Positions 1-15,000 of a stretch of DNA of 64,000 bases are shown piece by piece (positions within the stretch are counted from its first letter, which is position 1; each line of letters begins with the position of its first letter). Source of the stretch: Brachypterus glaber (lineage: Eukaryota; Arthropoda; Insecta; Coleoptera; Kateretidae); assembly GCA_958510825.1 (NCBI GenBank), contig OY294046.1, forward strand, positions 9,154,847-9,218,846, given 5' to 3'. Position numbers and translations under genes: made by a program. The notes under the pieces were generated by a model. It searched no databases, was not told where the DNA came from, and saw nothing but the letters and a program-made list of their open reading frames with translations.

Positions 1-3000
1 TTACACTGGTTTTGCGCAAGCGTTCTTTTAAAGTTTTTTTCACGTATCTATTCTCGCTAAATCCGAAATATTATTTCTGGACCGTTGTCGAGATATACCC
101 TTTCGAATGACCAAAAAAATTATATTTATTGTCTAATTTAATTTTTAGGGTAATTTGTCTAAAAAATTGTATGTTAGGGTTTTGTGGATCGCTGAAACCG
201 AACCTTGTCTTAAGAAATTTAAATAACTACACAAAATGGCCTAATTTCCATATTTATTTACCCACGAAAATACCTTGTAACGCAATGTTTGAATAGTCCC
301 CTATTAAAAACTGTAAACTTTTCTTACCTGGGGGAGGGTTTTTCAAATATTCCTCCAACTCGGCCTTGGTGGGCGTGACAAACGGCGCAATGGCAACAAC
401 TCCAACGTTGCCTAATTGCTGTTTCTGGGTTGGCTGATTCAAAAATGCGGATAAGTCACTCGCCGGAATTTTCCGGGAACTTCCGGTGATGCCTTTTTCG
501 GATACGGTTATCCGGACTTCCGTTTGATTGTCGCCGGCGGCTTTGATTTGCCAGACTTCGACTGTGAGGTTAGGTTTGTTGCCTGTAACAAAATCCATAA
601 AATTCAATGCGCGAAAAGTCAGTTACGTTAAAATTAAGGGTAGAAATTTCTTTAAAATTAATACAGGTAGACATCTTTAATATGTTCGTGCGCCATCTAG
701 TTAGCAGTTATCGAATTATGACAAAATAGGTGATAGTATTTTATTACAGGTTGGCCCAAAAAGAATGTGACTGAGTGTTTCATCCATAACTTCTTTCTTA
801 CAACTGGTTTTTTGATGAAATTTTTACCAGTTACTCTCAGATAGTTGAAGCACCGAGAACCGAAACCGGAAGTTGCTAACCCACACCATTTTGGCGGCAG
901 AGCTTCTCAAATTCGAAATTAATTTTTCGGATGTTTGACAATTTCTGTGGATTCGCTTAGTGGTAGTGAATCCATTGCACTTTTCGATTGCTATCCTGGT
1001 TTAAATTGATGCGATGGAATCTAAATTATTACTAGAGGGAGAAGTTCAAGATTAGCACCAAGAAAGAGAAAAGAGGAAGAAGAAAATTAATGAAAAAATG
1101 GCAGCGATTAACAGGCGCTATACTTGTCCGAGCCCTATGCCGTCGCCAAACTCTAGAACCCGGTCAAGACCTAAAGTCCCAACGCCTTCTACGTACCCTA
1201 CCACCTTTCTCTTCCGCCCTTTACCGGCTATAACCGTGGTCCAAGTTTAAGTCTGGGGGGTGGCGACCAGTCCGGACTGGCTACCGGATCGGCTCGGGTT
1301 ACCTTCAGGGGAGGCCGATTAATTGTACCACGCCCCCTACCTACAGATTTCGAAAAATATCGATTTTAGCCAGTCACATTCTTTTTGGGCATTCTTTTTT
1401 ATTTTTTCAAGTACTTAGGAAAATGTACCATTTAAAAAAAAAATATATAAAAAAAAATCTGATTTTTTTTTCAAAAATTTGTCAAAAAAAGATCTTATTT
1501 TTTTTCAATTGTTAAATATTAATATTTTTTTGATTTTTTTTTAATTTTTTCAAGTAATTGGGAAAATGCAATATAACATTTACGCAATCTATTTCTAAAC
1601 TACTCATACCTAAAATTCCTCCTATACCATTTTTCAGCACTTCGCTTTGACTTCTCATCTCGGAAATTTTCTTGTTGAAAGTCAACCTCACAATTCCTTC
1701 GGAGTTATCCTGTTCGGGTATAACGTTATACCCGATGGCCTTGAACCGGTAGAAAGGGTTTTGTGGGGTGTACTCGATAGGCGGCTGGCTGGTATTGTAG
1801 AAACCTATAACAAGTTCAATTGAACAAATAATAAATGTAAAATCTACAAAAAAACGTTTAATGTATCCTGCAGGATACATGTAAAGTCAAATAATACCGC
1901 CATATCTTTTTTATTAAGCGGGTAAACTCTGCACAGAATCTGTCTGAGTAAAAAACAAGGCTTCTCCAAAAAATTGAAAACTGTCAAAATGGGAAAGCAA
2001 CTGAATTAAGGCAGCTATGATTAGTGTTTATTTTTGACATTTAGGTTAAATTTTACGTCTTACAAATATTTATGAGAAAATGTTTTTAAAAACTTAAGTT
2101 TGTTTAAAATTTTAATTAAAGTTTTTAGTGCACTCGATGCACTGAAATGGTTTGCGTCGAGGTGCGTATACTATTTTTCCTACGACCTAACATCAATGAC
2201 AACGGTCAACGGTATGAAAACTTGTCATAGGCAACGGGTTGGAAATAGGCACTAACTACTAAAGTAGTGTCAATGGTACGAATTACCACGGAAAAACTTG
2301 ATATTATCTATCACTTTTATTTACGGTGTACCACGAAGCGAGTGAGTAAAACGTTGGTTAAAGTAAGAATACAACGTACGTCCATAGAAAATTACGCTCA
2401 CTATAGGTATTCAACAAGAATATCAAGCGAACGGCGCGTCGTAACTTTATGTATTTAGTCAACATCTCATAGGCGCACAGTGCACTGTGGTCATTAGAGG
2501 CTAAAAGTCTATATCTTCTGTAATTTTTTATATAAATTAGTACATTTTTGGCAAAATTATCAGCATATTATAGGGCCCTTTTTGACATATTGTTAAGATC
2601 CTAGCACTTCCGGTTATACCGGAAGTATAAGATTTTTTTGATGATTTTTATTCTAATTTAATGAATTTTAGAATACATTATCAAGTATGCAATTTTTTGA
2701 CATAATATAAAGTTTTCAGAGCTTCCGGTTATACCGGAAATACGTATTTTTGTTGTTACTTTTAGGAGTATTTTCCCAATTGTTGACTAAATTTAGTCCA
2801 TTTTGAGTTACAGTTTTGTAAATTGATAAATTATTCAATAATGATCTTAATTTTGTACTAGTTTCGATTAAACCAAAAATTGTTTAAATTTCTACCGTTA
2901 TAAGATAAATTTTATAACCACTAATAGTTAAATTGGGGAAAAAATAATAAATATACTAAAACTGTCTCCATAAAATACGAAAAATCGCTTATAAAGCTAT

Positions 3001-6000
3001 GGCCCTTTAAAAATGATGCATTTTTGGGAGACTATAGTTCCCTTAGGATTGATTTTTGGAAGTACCTGTATATGAGGTTTTTTTCTTAGTTTTTAATATA
3101 CATTCACACAGCATCATTAAAATTTTGGTATTTAATTTTTCGTCCCCGAACCGTGAAATTTCACCTTCAAATTAATTTTTCTCGAAAACGGTTAATCCTA
3201 CAGTATTACAACAAGGTACCATTTTTATGTATTTTGACCTGAGGAATCATATTCCAAAAACAAAATTACAAAAAAGTTACACAGAAAAAAGTTTGGTACA
3301 AAACTTATAAAACTGGTAAGGCCCCTGCGTTTCGCACACCCCTGGTTAAAATAAGTAGAAGAAAATAACATACCAAGATGGGCCTTATTAAGGTTAGTTC
3401 AAGTACAAAAACCTTGTTGCTATATCTCAAAGGGTTCTTGAGTTATTAAATAAAAACGATTTTTTTTTAGCTACCTTAGAACGCATTTTTAGACACATGT
3501 TTATAGGAACTTTTTGTCATATTTTCTGATGTAGAATCACCCTTTAAAATTTCTGACCCTATTTCAAACACACCGTGTATGTATTTAGTCTGATCGGGTG
3601 CGACCGGATTGTGAGAAAAATTAATTGGAACGAAGAAAATCAGATAAGTGCGACATAACAGGTTTTACCACAAGTTCCTTCAAAGTTATTAATATTTTAA
3701 ATTTTTTATAAAAACAATGCATAATTCTATTAGTTGCTTTAAAAATATTCTTTATAATAGGCCAAGTCCAAAATGATCAAAATTTGCGTTACGTAATACT
3801 TGAACGTTACCTAACCTAAAATTGACAAACTAATTTTAAGATAATTTTTGCGTTTTTTAAAGTTTAGGTGTTAGGTCGTAGGAAAAATAGTATACGCACC
3901 TCCACGCAAATCATTTCAGTGCACATCAAGTGCTTTTTTTACTCGGCTGCGATAAAAACTAGGCTAGCGTAATCGGTGCGTAATATACTATTATAGATTT
4001 AGCTGCATCATATTTTACCAGTTTGCAACGTTCAGCTTGGCCGTTAAACTCAAATCTAAGGTTCCCAAAAGGACATGGAGATATAAGTCTGCTATAGATG
4101 AACAGTAAAATGTACGAACCTTTGCCGGTGCCCCAGCACGCCTGCAGCATGTTCCATTTCTTCAGGATGTCGTCCCTCTCGTCGTTGAAAACGTTGATCG
4201 CGTACACGCTGGCCACCACCTGTTGATTCTTAGAGGCGGCACTTTGTTGGCCAGGAACTGAGAAAAACATTTATTAATGAGTGGGTTCGAGTCCCACTGA
4301 CAAACTTCCATTTAAACGCAATAGTTATTTATAATACAAGGGCGAAAAGTTAAGTTTTTCGATTGAGTAGGTTTTTAGAAGCCGAGGGCCGGCCGATAGG
4401 GCCGGCCCGAGGGTAATAAACCTACGAAATCGAAATTTAACTTTTTTCCCGTGTATTATAAAATATTTTTTATTCGATTGTTACTAATTATAATAAATTA
4501 TTAAAATATACTTAATTTTAAATTGCAAAAAAATATTTCTTTTTCCTGTCTTATTACTTATCTAGTTATCCATCGCTAAAAAAAAACAATTGAATCGTTT
4601 CTTTTGCGTGCGGTTTCATTTTCAAACTAAAAAGCTATAGCTTGGTGATTAATTTCTGTTAAAATGTGTCTGTTATGAAAATAATAATACTTCCAAAACT
4701 GTTCTATGAATATTATAAATATTGAAATTGATTTTACAATTGAAATTTTGTGTTTTTAAGTTATCTTAGTGGATGAATACAGATTAATCAGTTAACATAT
4801 ATTTTGAGGTTATGTTACAGAACAAATTTTTATTTTGTATGTAATGATTATAATAACTGTATCTGGTCAAAAAGAACAGTTAGTTCAAGAGTAAAAGTGA
4901 CCAAAAGGTCATATTTCTTTATAAATATTACAGTAAAGGTAAAGCATCTTCTTTTAAAAAGCTTAAAAATAACAAGTTTTAGTTAGCGGGCGAACAAAAC
5001 TTTTTGGCCCTAGGGCCACAAAGTTCAACTTATCGCCCGTTAATCATGAACAAAAAGTGCCGCTTTTAGAATCAACCGAATAAAAAAAAAGTTATAGGGG
5101 GCGAAATATTCCCAAAAATTATAAAGAAATCAAATTTTCAAAACACATTACTTTATTTGATAGAAATATTTAGTTATACAAATTTTGATAAAAATACATT
5201 TATAAACAAAAAAGTTTAAGGAGGCGTCACAAAAAGTCCAAATAACATTAAAAAGAGAAGAAAAAGTCCTATAAACTAAAATTTTTAGAAAACACTTTAA
5301 TTGATAGAAATATGTGTATCAATTTTGGAAAAAATCAATTCGTAAACGTCACTGTTCAAAAAAAATATGAAAAGTCCTATAAACTCAAATTTTTCAGAAA
5401 CCATTACTTTGATTAATAAAAATATATTTATTTTGAAAAAAAACGATTTATAAACAAAAATAAAAGGGGGCTAAAAGGAGGCGCTACGATTACGAGCCCA
5501 AAGATATCATAATTTAAAACGTATACTATACAGGGTGTCTCAGAACTGCGCACTTCCTTTTACGGAGTGATTCTAAAAAAAAGCTCCTACAAACATAGGG
5601 AACGTTCAAGTATTACGTAACGTGAAATTTGGTCATTTTTGACCCCCACCTCCCCCCCATGTAACGCGGCGTAACATTTTCGAGAACCCCCCCCCCGATT
5701 TGTTACGTAACATTTTTATTTTTACAAAAAGTAAAAAAATTGAAAGGAAATGTTGCTCTATGGTTTAAACAGGTTTTTAACCGCTTATTGCTTACGTGTT
5801 TTAACCCAAAACCGGTCTGATGTAATTTCCGCAACCGGTTTCCAAACCGAAAACCGGTTATTGGCTATGGTTTTCCATCTCTAATTTCTTTTTGTTTAGA
5901 GGATTTAGTGAACTGTTAACCACACCGTGTGCAATAAAATTGGAAACGAATACGTCTCTTTAGGCCTAGATCATTATTAAAAACGTGATCCAATGAACAT

Positions 6001-9000
6001 TTTATATGTTTATAATTTTTTAAGTGTTACGTAACATTTTTACTTTACACCCACCCCCCCTCTGTAACGCGGCGTAACGTTTTTGAGACCCCCCACCCCC
6101 CCCCTTACCGCGTTACGTAATACTTGAACGCTCCCATATGTCCAAAAACGACTCGTAAGGGAGCTACGCCCCTTCATAACGGGACCTTCGATTTTTATTT
6201 AATAACAGGAACCCTTTGTGTTAAAGCAACAAAGTTTTGCATGTGATCTTTCCTTATTAATGCCTATTAGCCAATGGTATTTGCATGAAGTTACTTTAAC
6301 CAGGGACGTCCGAAATGGGTGATCTTATTTTTTGCTCCAAACTGTTTGCTAATTTACTTTTTTTGTGTTTATTACTAGAACAGTATTTCTCAGGTAAAAT
6401 TACATAAAAAAGCTACTCTTGTAATGCCATAGGATTAACAGTTTTCGAAAAAATAGTATATTAAAGTACTAGTTTCATAACATACGTTTTTAGCGCACGA
6501 GTCCAAGTTTAGAAAACGAGCGGCTTGTGGCGAATTTTCTAAAGTACTAGTGCGCTAAAAACGTGTTATGAAACGAGTGCTTTATATAATTTTTTCTATT
6601 TTGCTCTAAAATTTAAAAAGACTTACATTTAAATTGATGACTGGTTTAGGGATTTTTGTTTTGGATTGGCATTACAGTTTACACCATGTTTAAAATTCTA
6701 AGAATGATATTTTGATATATTTTATAGTCATCTCTTATTTTGTTTACTGCAATTAACCAAGCCACAATTTTAACATGGTAAAAATAACCTAAACACAGAA
6801 TTTTGTAGAAAATTCAACTTTAAAGCGACATTGACATTTGCACGGAAAACGTCAAGCGATAGGCCAGGTCTGTTGCCAACCCAAAAGAACAAAAAGTACA
6901 GACCTCTTATGAGCCTATAAGAACACGCAAAATGCGTGTGATTATGAGCTTATAAGAGTCGCAAAATAGAAAAATACAATTAAAGGAAAAATTATAGATT
7001 TTTTGAATCAAAAATTAAACACTAAAATATTTAAAAGCAAGATTTTAGTGATGTAGGGTTACTGTACATCAAAAATCAAGAAAACAAGTTTTAAACATGT
7101 TCCAAAAACCGAGAAAAGAGAAGTACGGTCTCCCAAAATACACCATTTTTAAAGGGCCATGGTAAACCTTAAAAACGATTTTTGGACCTACATGTATAGG
7201 AACTTTTTTTCTTAGATTTTGATGTGGAATCGCCTTATTAAAATTTTAGTTTTTAACATTTTAGTGTTTATTTTATGTTTCCCAAAACGTGCAATTTTAC
7301 CTTTAATTGTATTTTTCTCGAAAACGGTTAATCCTACGGTATTGGAACAAGAGTACTTTTTTATGTGTTTTTACCTGGTGAATATTATTTTAATAATAAA
7401 CCCACAAAAAAGTTAAGCAGCAAAAGCAAAATTTTTGGGGCAAAAAAGTGATAAGACCTCCCCATTTCGGACGTCCCTGGTTGAAATAACTACATGCAAA
7501 TACCATTGACCAATAGATCACATGCAAAGCCTTGTTGCTTTAACACAAAGGGTACCTAAGTTATTAAATTAAAATTGAATTTTTAGAACCCCTTTCTCAG
7601 GGGCGTAGCTCCCTTACGAGTCCTTTTCGGACATACGTTTATAGGAACTTTTTTTCATATTTTTTTATTTATAGTTGCCCCGTAAAAGGAAGTGTGTCAG
7701 TTCTGAGACACCCTGTAGAATGGGTAGCATTATAAGTAATGGAACGTTCAAGTAACGCTCCTAGGGGGGTGGGGGTCATTTTGGAGTATTAATGGTATAG
7801 GAAAATAACTTTACAGGGGGGGGGGGGTCCAAAATAATCAAAATTTGCGTTGCGTAATAATTGAACGTTCCCTATGTGTTCACGGCTTGTCAAAGCTTTG
7901 GTATGTTGGTTAATTTTGCCGTAGTAATAATGAAAGTTGTAGAAAAAATATTGGTGTTTACCTTGTTGGCCTACCACTTGTGCCGGTTTTGCACCAAAAC
8001 CTCCAGCACCAAACAACCCAGTGGTTCCAGTTGCAGCAGTCGAACCAAAACCACCAAAACCTCCTGTGCCTGCTCCGAACCCTCCAAACCCTAATTCATA
8101 AAAGATTTAAAATATAAAAATATAAGTACAAAATAGTGTTTTTTCTTGGCATTTAGTTAGATCAATACCTTAAATAGTTATTTATATACCAAGGGACTAA
8201 ACTGGCTGTTTTAGTCCCGCTGCATTAGTGTTTCCTGAGCGAGCGTAGCGAGCGAGGGAAACAGAAATGCAAGGGACTAAAACAGCCAAGTTTAGTCCTG
8301 AGGTATATACACTATTTTTTGCAGGACCAAATATAATTTAGGGAGGTAGATAAAATTAAAATTAAAAACCACGCGTCTAAAATCGGTTGTTTTATTTTCG
8401 TAATTTAATCAAGATGCCTGTAAATTGCGAAAAGTCAGTTTCATGGCTATCGCTATTTCAATTGTTTTTTAATATGGTTGACACAAACGTCAAAAAAATT
8501 GTCGAAGATGATAAATTTTAAGTTATGTATAAATTGTTATAACAATGTTATTTTTAAAGGTTGTCTTTGTTAAAATCAAATAAATTGGTTTGAATCGCTA
8601 ATTTATTACAAAACACTACCAAACCTAATTTTTGAACCAGCAAAGCACATAGTAAGTATAATATTTTAATATTATTAAGGTTGCCGTGATTTTTATTCCC
8701 TAGGGAGAAAACCGGCAAGTTTAGTCCCGAAAATGAAAGCGTAAAATTAGGTTTTAGTCTTGGTCGTGCAAAAAATATATTTTGACACATTTATAACTGG
8801 AAGAGAAACTTGGTATATCCGGAAAAGGCTAAAAACACGTTTGCTGGTTTGCCATTTCCCTGAATTTCACATTCTTTTTCTTGACAGAAAAGTCACAGTA
8901 AGGAAAATATGTATATGGGGCTGTCCATATTTTACGTAATGCACCTGGGGGGGGGGGGTCAGAGAAATTGTTACAGTTTGTGACAGGGGGGAGAGGGGGG

Positions 9001-12000
9001 GGGGGTCTAGGTAAACGTTACGTAACGGAATTTAATAAATTTAATGTTTATTTCCTAAGCTTGGCAGATGTATTTTTATTTCAACATAAATTACTATTTA
9101 GTGGCCCATAATTCCCTTTTTCACACAAAAATTGACGAAACTATGCATATTTAAATAATATTGTAATCAGTAAAAAAACTGTTGACATTGATATTAAAAA
9201 AAAATCTTACGGCCCTGTTCTTGCGTGATCTTGCCGATGAATCATCGGCGATGATACATATTCGCGCGGAATGTGTACTCACAGAACACCAATGTGTGTA
9301 CTATTTTGTGTACCTGTGCATAAACAATAACGTGTTATATGTGACACAGTGTAAGAAGTCCAAACCTAGTATTTTTTCCTTGTGTGATATTGATTATGAA
9401 TATTTTTTTAAAGTTTGAGTGATTTTTTCGTGTAAATTTTTTTAAGGTTATGTTATACTATATTTTAGGTTCATGTTTATTTTGTCGAGAAAAACGAATC
9501 AATAGTGAAAATACAGTTAAATTTGTTGCGAAAAAATTTTTTTATATTGTTACGCGTTACACAGAGGGGGAGGGGGTTAATTTTTTTGAAAAATTGCGTT
9601 ACGTAATATATGGACCTATCGGTTATTTTTCGTAAACAAAATGATGAAAATTTTTTAAACAATTTTAAAAGGTTTTTATATTTATTAATTAGCTATATCT
9701 TACCTGTGGTGGCGGTTCCAGTTCCCAATCCCCCAGCGGTACCAAACAGAGAAGGTGTTGTACTGGTGGTACCACCAAATAGTCCGCCACCCGTTGAACC
9801 AAATAAGCTACCGGTAGTACCTGCAGTTTGTGTGGTACCGAAATTCGAACCGAACAAAGATGGCGCCGATGAAGTTGTAGTAGTACCGCCAAATAGACTG
9901 GTAGTTCCTGGAAAAAATTGTTAAACTCAACCCCTTCCCGCATGATTTTTTTAATATTTACGAAAAATAAATATTTTATGTATTCTGACTTGCTAACAAT
10001 ATATTTATAAAATATTTAAAAAAATCTAGTTTTGGTTTGGACTTTTTTTTTCGTTCTCGAGTTAAATTAAAAGATAGAAACGTCTAATAAAATTTTTGTA
10101 AAGCTCTAGCACAACAATTATAAGACTTGGTGGAGACTCTTAATCAGTCAGCCCTTTCCCATAAGGTGTGTACGTGTACTTTATATCTGACATAACGCAG
10201 CCATGATATAATCGTTTATAAAAGTCCATTAAAATAAATTTAGGTGACTACATTATTTACATATGTTTGTTATAGGCTTCTTTATTCATTTGCCATATGA
10301 GTCAAACCTATTTTAGAGATGGCACTATAGATACACCAAAAAAACCGCGTGTGCCACGTATGGGACAGTATGCGGGAAGGGGTTAATAAAAATAGTAAAA
10401 AAAATAAAATAAAAATCTCGTTTGGTGAAACGTTAAAAAAAAAATTCTGTTTTATCCACATTTTAATAATAATTTTTATTCAATACATACAGATAATGGG
10501 ACAATTACCAGCTTTATTTTAAATAGATAAACTCAATAATAACCCCTGCGTGGCTTTTACTTTATTGAGTGGATAATTATTTATTTTACCCACTCAACTG
10601 TCAATTGTCAAATTATTTTCTTGTAAATGTCATTAAAATTTTTAATAAAAATATGAATTTCTAAGCTATTTATTGGATAAAACCTTGTATGGCACTCATG
10701 GGTAAACCGATATTGCCTCTCGAAAATTAACCTGCTTGGCTGACGCCTCGCAGGTTAATGTTCTCAAGGGCAATATGTTACTTTACCCACTAGTACCATA
10801 AATAACTATTTCTTGTGAAATTAAGTGTATTTATTAATTATTAATTAAACTTTAGTTTGCTTTATATTATGAAATGTATAGATGTCAAATATATCGACAT
10901 ATTCTTAACCTTTCTTTTTTTATTCCATTTTATTCATGCACCATGTTGTCTAATTTCGGTTTTTCAGAGCCCCCTATGATAAAGCCTAATACGCTATTTT
11001 AAGCTATGATGGCAGTATTGTCATTGGCAATACTAGCCAAAATCGCATGCGATATTTGCCAATATTGCCAAAATAGCAATATTGTTTACGCACGTGAATA
11101 GATGGATAACCAGGTCCAGGACCCTTAAAATGTATTAACTATCAGAAAAAAAAAATCATAAAATATTCACAAAACGTCGAACGCAATAAATTAACGATAA
11201 ATTAACCTAAGTAATTTGCGACTTTTATCTGAGTCGAACCAAATTGAAGTTCTAAATATTAAAAAAATATGTATAAATATACGAATTGTACTAATTTAAC
11301 AACTAAGAGACAGTTTAATAATTAAAAACATTTTTTTGTTGAGAATTGGGTATGAAAAATAAAAAAAAAAACAAAGAAAAAAACTAATAAAAAACAAAAA
11401 AAAAAACGTTTTAAAACAACGTATTGAAAAAAAACCGTTTTTAAAAAAGTCCAAATATTTTAGTGCCAGTTAGGCTTTTTTTCTTACACCTTTTTTATAA
11501 ATATAATAAATTAATAGTACTTAGTTTAGGAATTATTTTTATTCACAAGCATAAAAAAAAACGTTCTTTATATGCATTATAAAAAGTTGAAAAATCTATA
11601 ATTTTTGTCTGTTTCTTTAAAAGTTAAAAAAGCTTTTCTTTTTTAACCTGTTTGGACTTTTGGTTATACCTCATAGATGGCGAAACAGTCGCTTTGTCTG
11701 TAAACAGCTGTGGTTTGCGAATAAAATAACCTAACATTTTTGTTTATTTCTACAAAAAGAAATAATATTAATTTATATATTATATGGTTCATACCGAGAC
11801 TAATAATAAAAATAACAACGAGCCAGTTGAAATTTATAGTGACGTTAGAAATCTGCGAGTAAATCTGCAAAATGTCTTTAGAAGATCATTTAAAATGGCA
11901 AATTTTTCGAGGTAATGCGTTATTTATTTATGCTTGTAAATAAAATTCTGTTCTAACCACATAAAAAATGACATTTCCAACTCTCGAGATGCTAATTTGG

Positions 12001-15000
12001 CCTAGGCTACGCCTCGGCCAAATAGCATATCTCGAGTTGGAAATGTTTCTGCACTAAAAAGAGTTAATTTATAAAAATATGATTGCTTGAATCATTTATA
12101 TGATACAATATCGCGTTATTTATTGTACTGACAAATGCATTCAAATTTTGCTATGTTAAAGTTGATGGAACAGAGACAGAACAGAGAAACAGAACTTTAC
12201 CTGTAAAATGACAATGCTTTTTACGTGTACTTTCGATGTGTAGGTAATAATTTAATTTTCATTTGCATTGGTTTTTTTATTATCAGATAATATTTCAAAA
12301 ATAAATTTGAAGCCTCCACACTAAGTTCAAAGTGCATTTCTGAGGGGTGTTGCACCGTGAAGTGTTTTATCATTATTAATGATTCATTATAATTATTGAC
12401 TTTAGGAGATGCTTCTTTGCCGGCACAGCCGATGGCCTCTGAAAGCTGTCTAGGTTCTGGCATAGTAAGCAGTTTCATATAATTAATACTAATTAATTAT
12501 TATTATTAATTTTGGAAACGTTCTTTAAACAATCAATAAGTCCAAACCCTTCTTTTAAAAATCTAGTTTTTGAAAATTTATGTAAACATCTTGTTTTCTA
12601 CTTTATAGTTATACATTACGTTTAATTAATAGAAGGGTTTTAATTTTAAATAGTTGTTTTTTATATTATTTTATTGACTTAGTGCTCTTTACTTGTAAGC
12701 CGACGTCGTGGGCCTACAAGTAAAAGGCACTAAGTCCATGTCTTTTTTCAAATTTAGTTGAATTAAACTACTTCAATTTTTCTTTATTTAACTGCAAATG
12801 AGACATTATTATGTCCAAACATGTCACTGCATTACAAAAATTAAAAAACAACAATGAAAGTTAAATTTGTCAATATCTCAAAACCATGTGTTTGGACTTT
12901 TTGCTCTTTACTTGTAAGCCGACGATATACTTTTGTATATGTTAGAAATAACGAAGGAGCCATAAATGAATTTGAATTTGAAAAAAAAAACAGCTTAAAA
13001 TTTACCTGTATTCGTGCTACCGAACAGTGATGTCTGCTGCGGAGCCCCAAATCCAGTACTTGCCGGTGTCGAAAACAGACTCGTCGAAGTCGCTGGAGCA
13101 CCAAACAAGCTAGGTTTTGTCGTTTGCGCTCCAAATAGTCCCCCAGACGGTGTCGCTGTGGTGGTAGCTCCAAAACTAGAACCAAAAGCAGGCGTTGAAG
13201 CTGAAGTTGAGAGGCCCCCAGCACCGAAAGTACTGCCAAAAAGTGAAGCCGTGCTGGCTGGTGCTCCAAAAGTACTACCTGGAAAGTTTTGCAATAAGTT
13301 TTGTGCAACCTGGAGGTGAGAGCTTATTGCCTTTTAATAAAAGCAAACACTTTCTTAGGCACGGTTCAACAAACCTGGTTTAACTTTGAGCGGAGTTCCT
13401 TTACCATTGAAACACATGACAGTTGAGCTAGGTTCAAATTTAAGCGAGGTTTGTACAACCGGCCTTAATTTAAGGGACCAAAGTCCTGTTTAAAATATTA
13501 GCCTACTTTCCCGGCCCTCCACCAATGGAGGGGAAACATACAAAATCGTTAAAACGACGGTAATATCCATCTTGAGGTCCCATGATACGATTAAAACCAT
13601 TTCCAGGATCCTGTCTGTCTGTCTGTCTGTCGGTCTGTCTGTCTGAGTGTCTGTCTATGTCTGTAATCCTATAGGGTCCCTTCATCTGGGTTTACTTTGT
13701 TCTTCTGTACTTGATCTGTTTTTGCTCTGGTTTTCGTTTTTTTCCAAACAAGCCAAAACTAATCAGCAAGAACGAAAGAACAAAGCAAGACTAAGATAAA
13801 TTGACCCTAAAGATAACTGACGAACGGTTTATCCGGTCGACTTAAAATTTGGTATGCAAGCACCGTTTCGTCGTAGGATGCGACCATTAGTTTTTGATTG
13901 AAATTAAAAGAAATGGAAGTTTTTTTTTAAATATTTTTTTCGAAAAAAAAATTGTTTTTGAAAAAAAAAATAATATTTTAAAAAACAAATATAAAAAAAA
14001 TAATTAAAAAATAAATTTAATTCTTTAGTTAAAGTTCAAGAAAATTTTACTTGCAATCAGGTTCCAACAGTTTTTTTTTAATATATACAGTATCTGAGAT
14101 TCTTACCAAAAGCTGGCGCTGTAGAGGCAGCTGGGGCCCCGAATGCGGGGGCCACTGCAGCGGTAGGGGTCCCAAATGTCGAGCCGAAAGCTGGTGCCTG
14201 TTGCTGTTGTGTTGGATTTGAAAATGAGGAACCGAAGGTTCCAAACCCCGTTTGCGCGGTACTGGTTTGTGGAGTCGCACCAAAAGCTGTCCCAAATCCG
14301 GTGGCTGAAACAATATACAGAATAAGGAACTTATAAAAAACCGTATTTTCATTTTGAGCTCTAACTTTAAAACGGAACAAGGCTTCGACTTATAATTTGG
14401 TTTCGTTATTGAAAAATATCCTTAACCTCTCAATTAGGACAGTCGGATTTTTTTGTTAAAAATTAATTAACCAAGTGATTAAAAACATATTTCACGTAAT
14501 TTTTTTTTTGTGAAAAATCAAATTTGGTAAAATTGAAAAAATTGGAAAACTGGGGTTTTTGAGATTGCTGAAATTGAATCTGATAATAAATTTTTTCTAA
14601 CTCCACCCCCAAAGGGGATGAGGGGGCAAATATTTTTAAATATTTTCAATATTTTCGTCAAAATTGGTATATAGGGGTTTTTGGGGTTGGCGAATATGAA
14701 TCTGATAACAATTTTTTTCTAATTTCACCCCCTGAGGGGTGGGGGTAGTTTTCGTAAAAACTGGTATATTGATGTTTTTGAGGCTACTGAAAGTGAATCT
14801 GATAATAAAAAAAATCTTACCCCCTGAGTTAATCTAACCTTACCGAATTTATAAAATATATTGCATAAAATAATTTATTTTAAATAACTTTGGTCGTAAT
14901 GTATATATTTTTATTTTTAAATAACAATTGGGGGCAAAATTTTAACCCTGGAAATGAAAATGTAATAATCCCCTGTTCAAATTAAATTAAAAATATCGAA

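Larger units (their letters stand above)
5531..7715. mobile_element. Large foldback element (TA target duplication) carrying two nested insertions
   Basis: The termini CAGGGTGTCTCAGAACTG (left) and CAGTTCTGAGACACCCTG (right) are flanked by TA on both sides. Inward the two halves remain inverted copies over several hundred bp, with shared blocks such as GACTCGTAAGGGAGCTACGC and GGGACGTCCGAAATGGG. The palindrome centre is near 7125. The left arm is interrupted by two elements (about 5598-6135 and about 6455-6972) that the right arm lacks. No transposase is seen. Confidence 0.75.

Noticed and set aside
9182..9418. 78-codon + strand ORF inside the 8917-9618 element
   Set aside because: No transposase motif or other domain; too short to distinguish from chance in AT-rich sequence.
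12221..12478. 85-codon minus-strand ORF in Nup54 intron 3 (MPEPRQLSEAIGCAGKEA...)
   Set aside because: Its composition is fairly protein-like, but I recognise no family, see no supporting splice sites, and it does not match any part of Nup54. Possibly a transposon remnant; not enough to call.
13014..13319. + strand ORFs of 62-101 codons across Nup54 exon 3 (similarly at 7861-8094 and 9610-9924)
   Set aside because: They are antisense shadows of the FG-repeat exons. Pro/Val-rich translations are what the reverse complement of FG/Thr/Gly codons gives.
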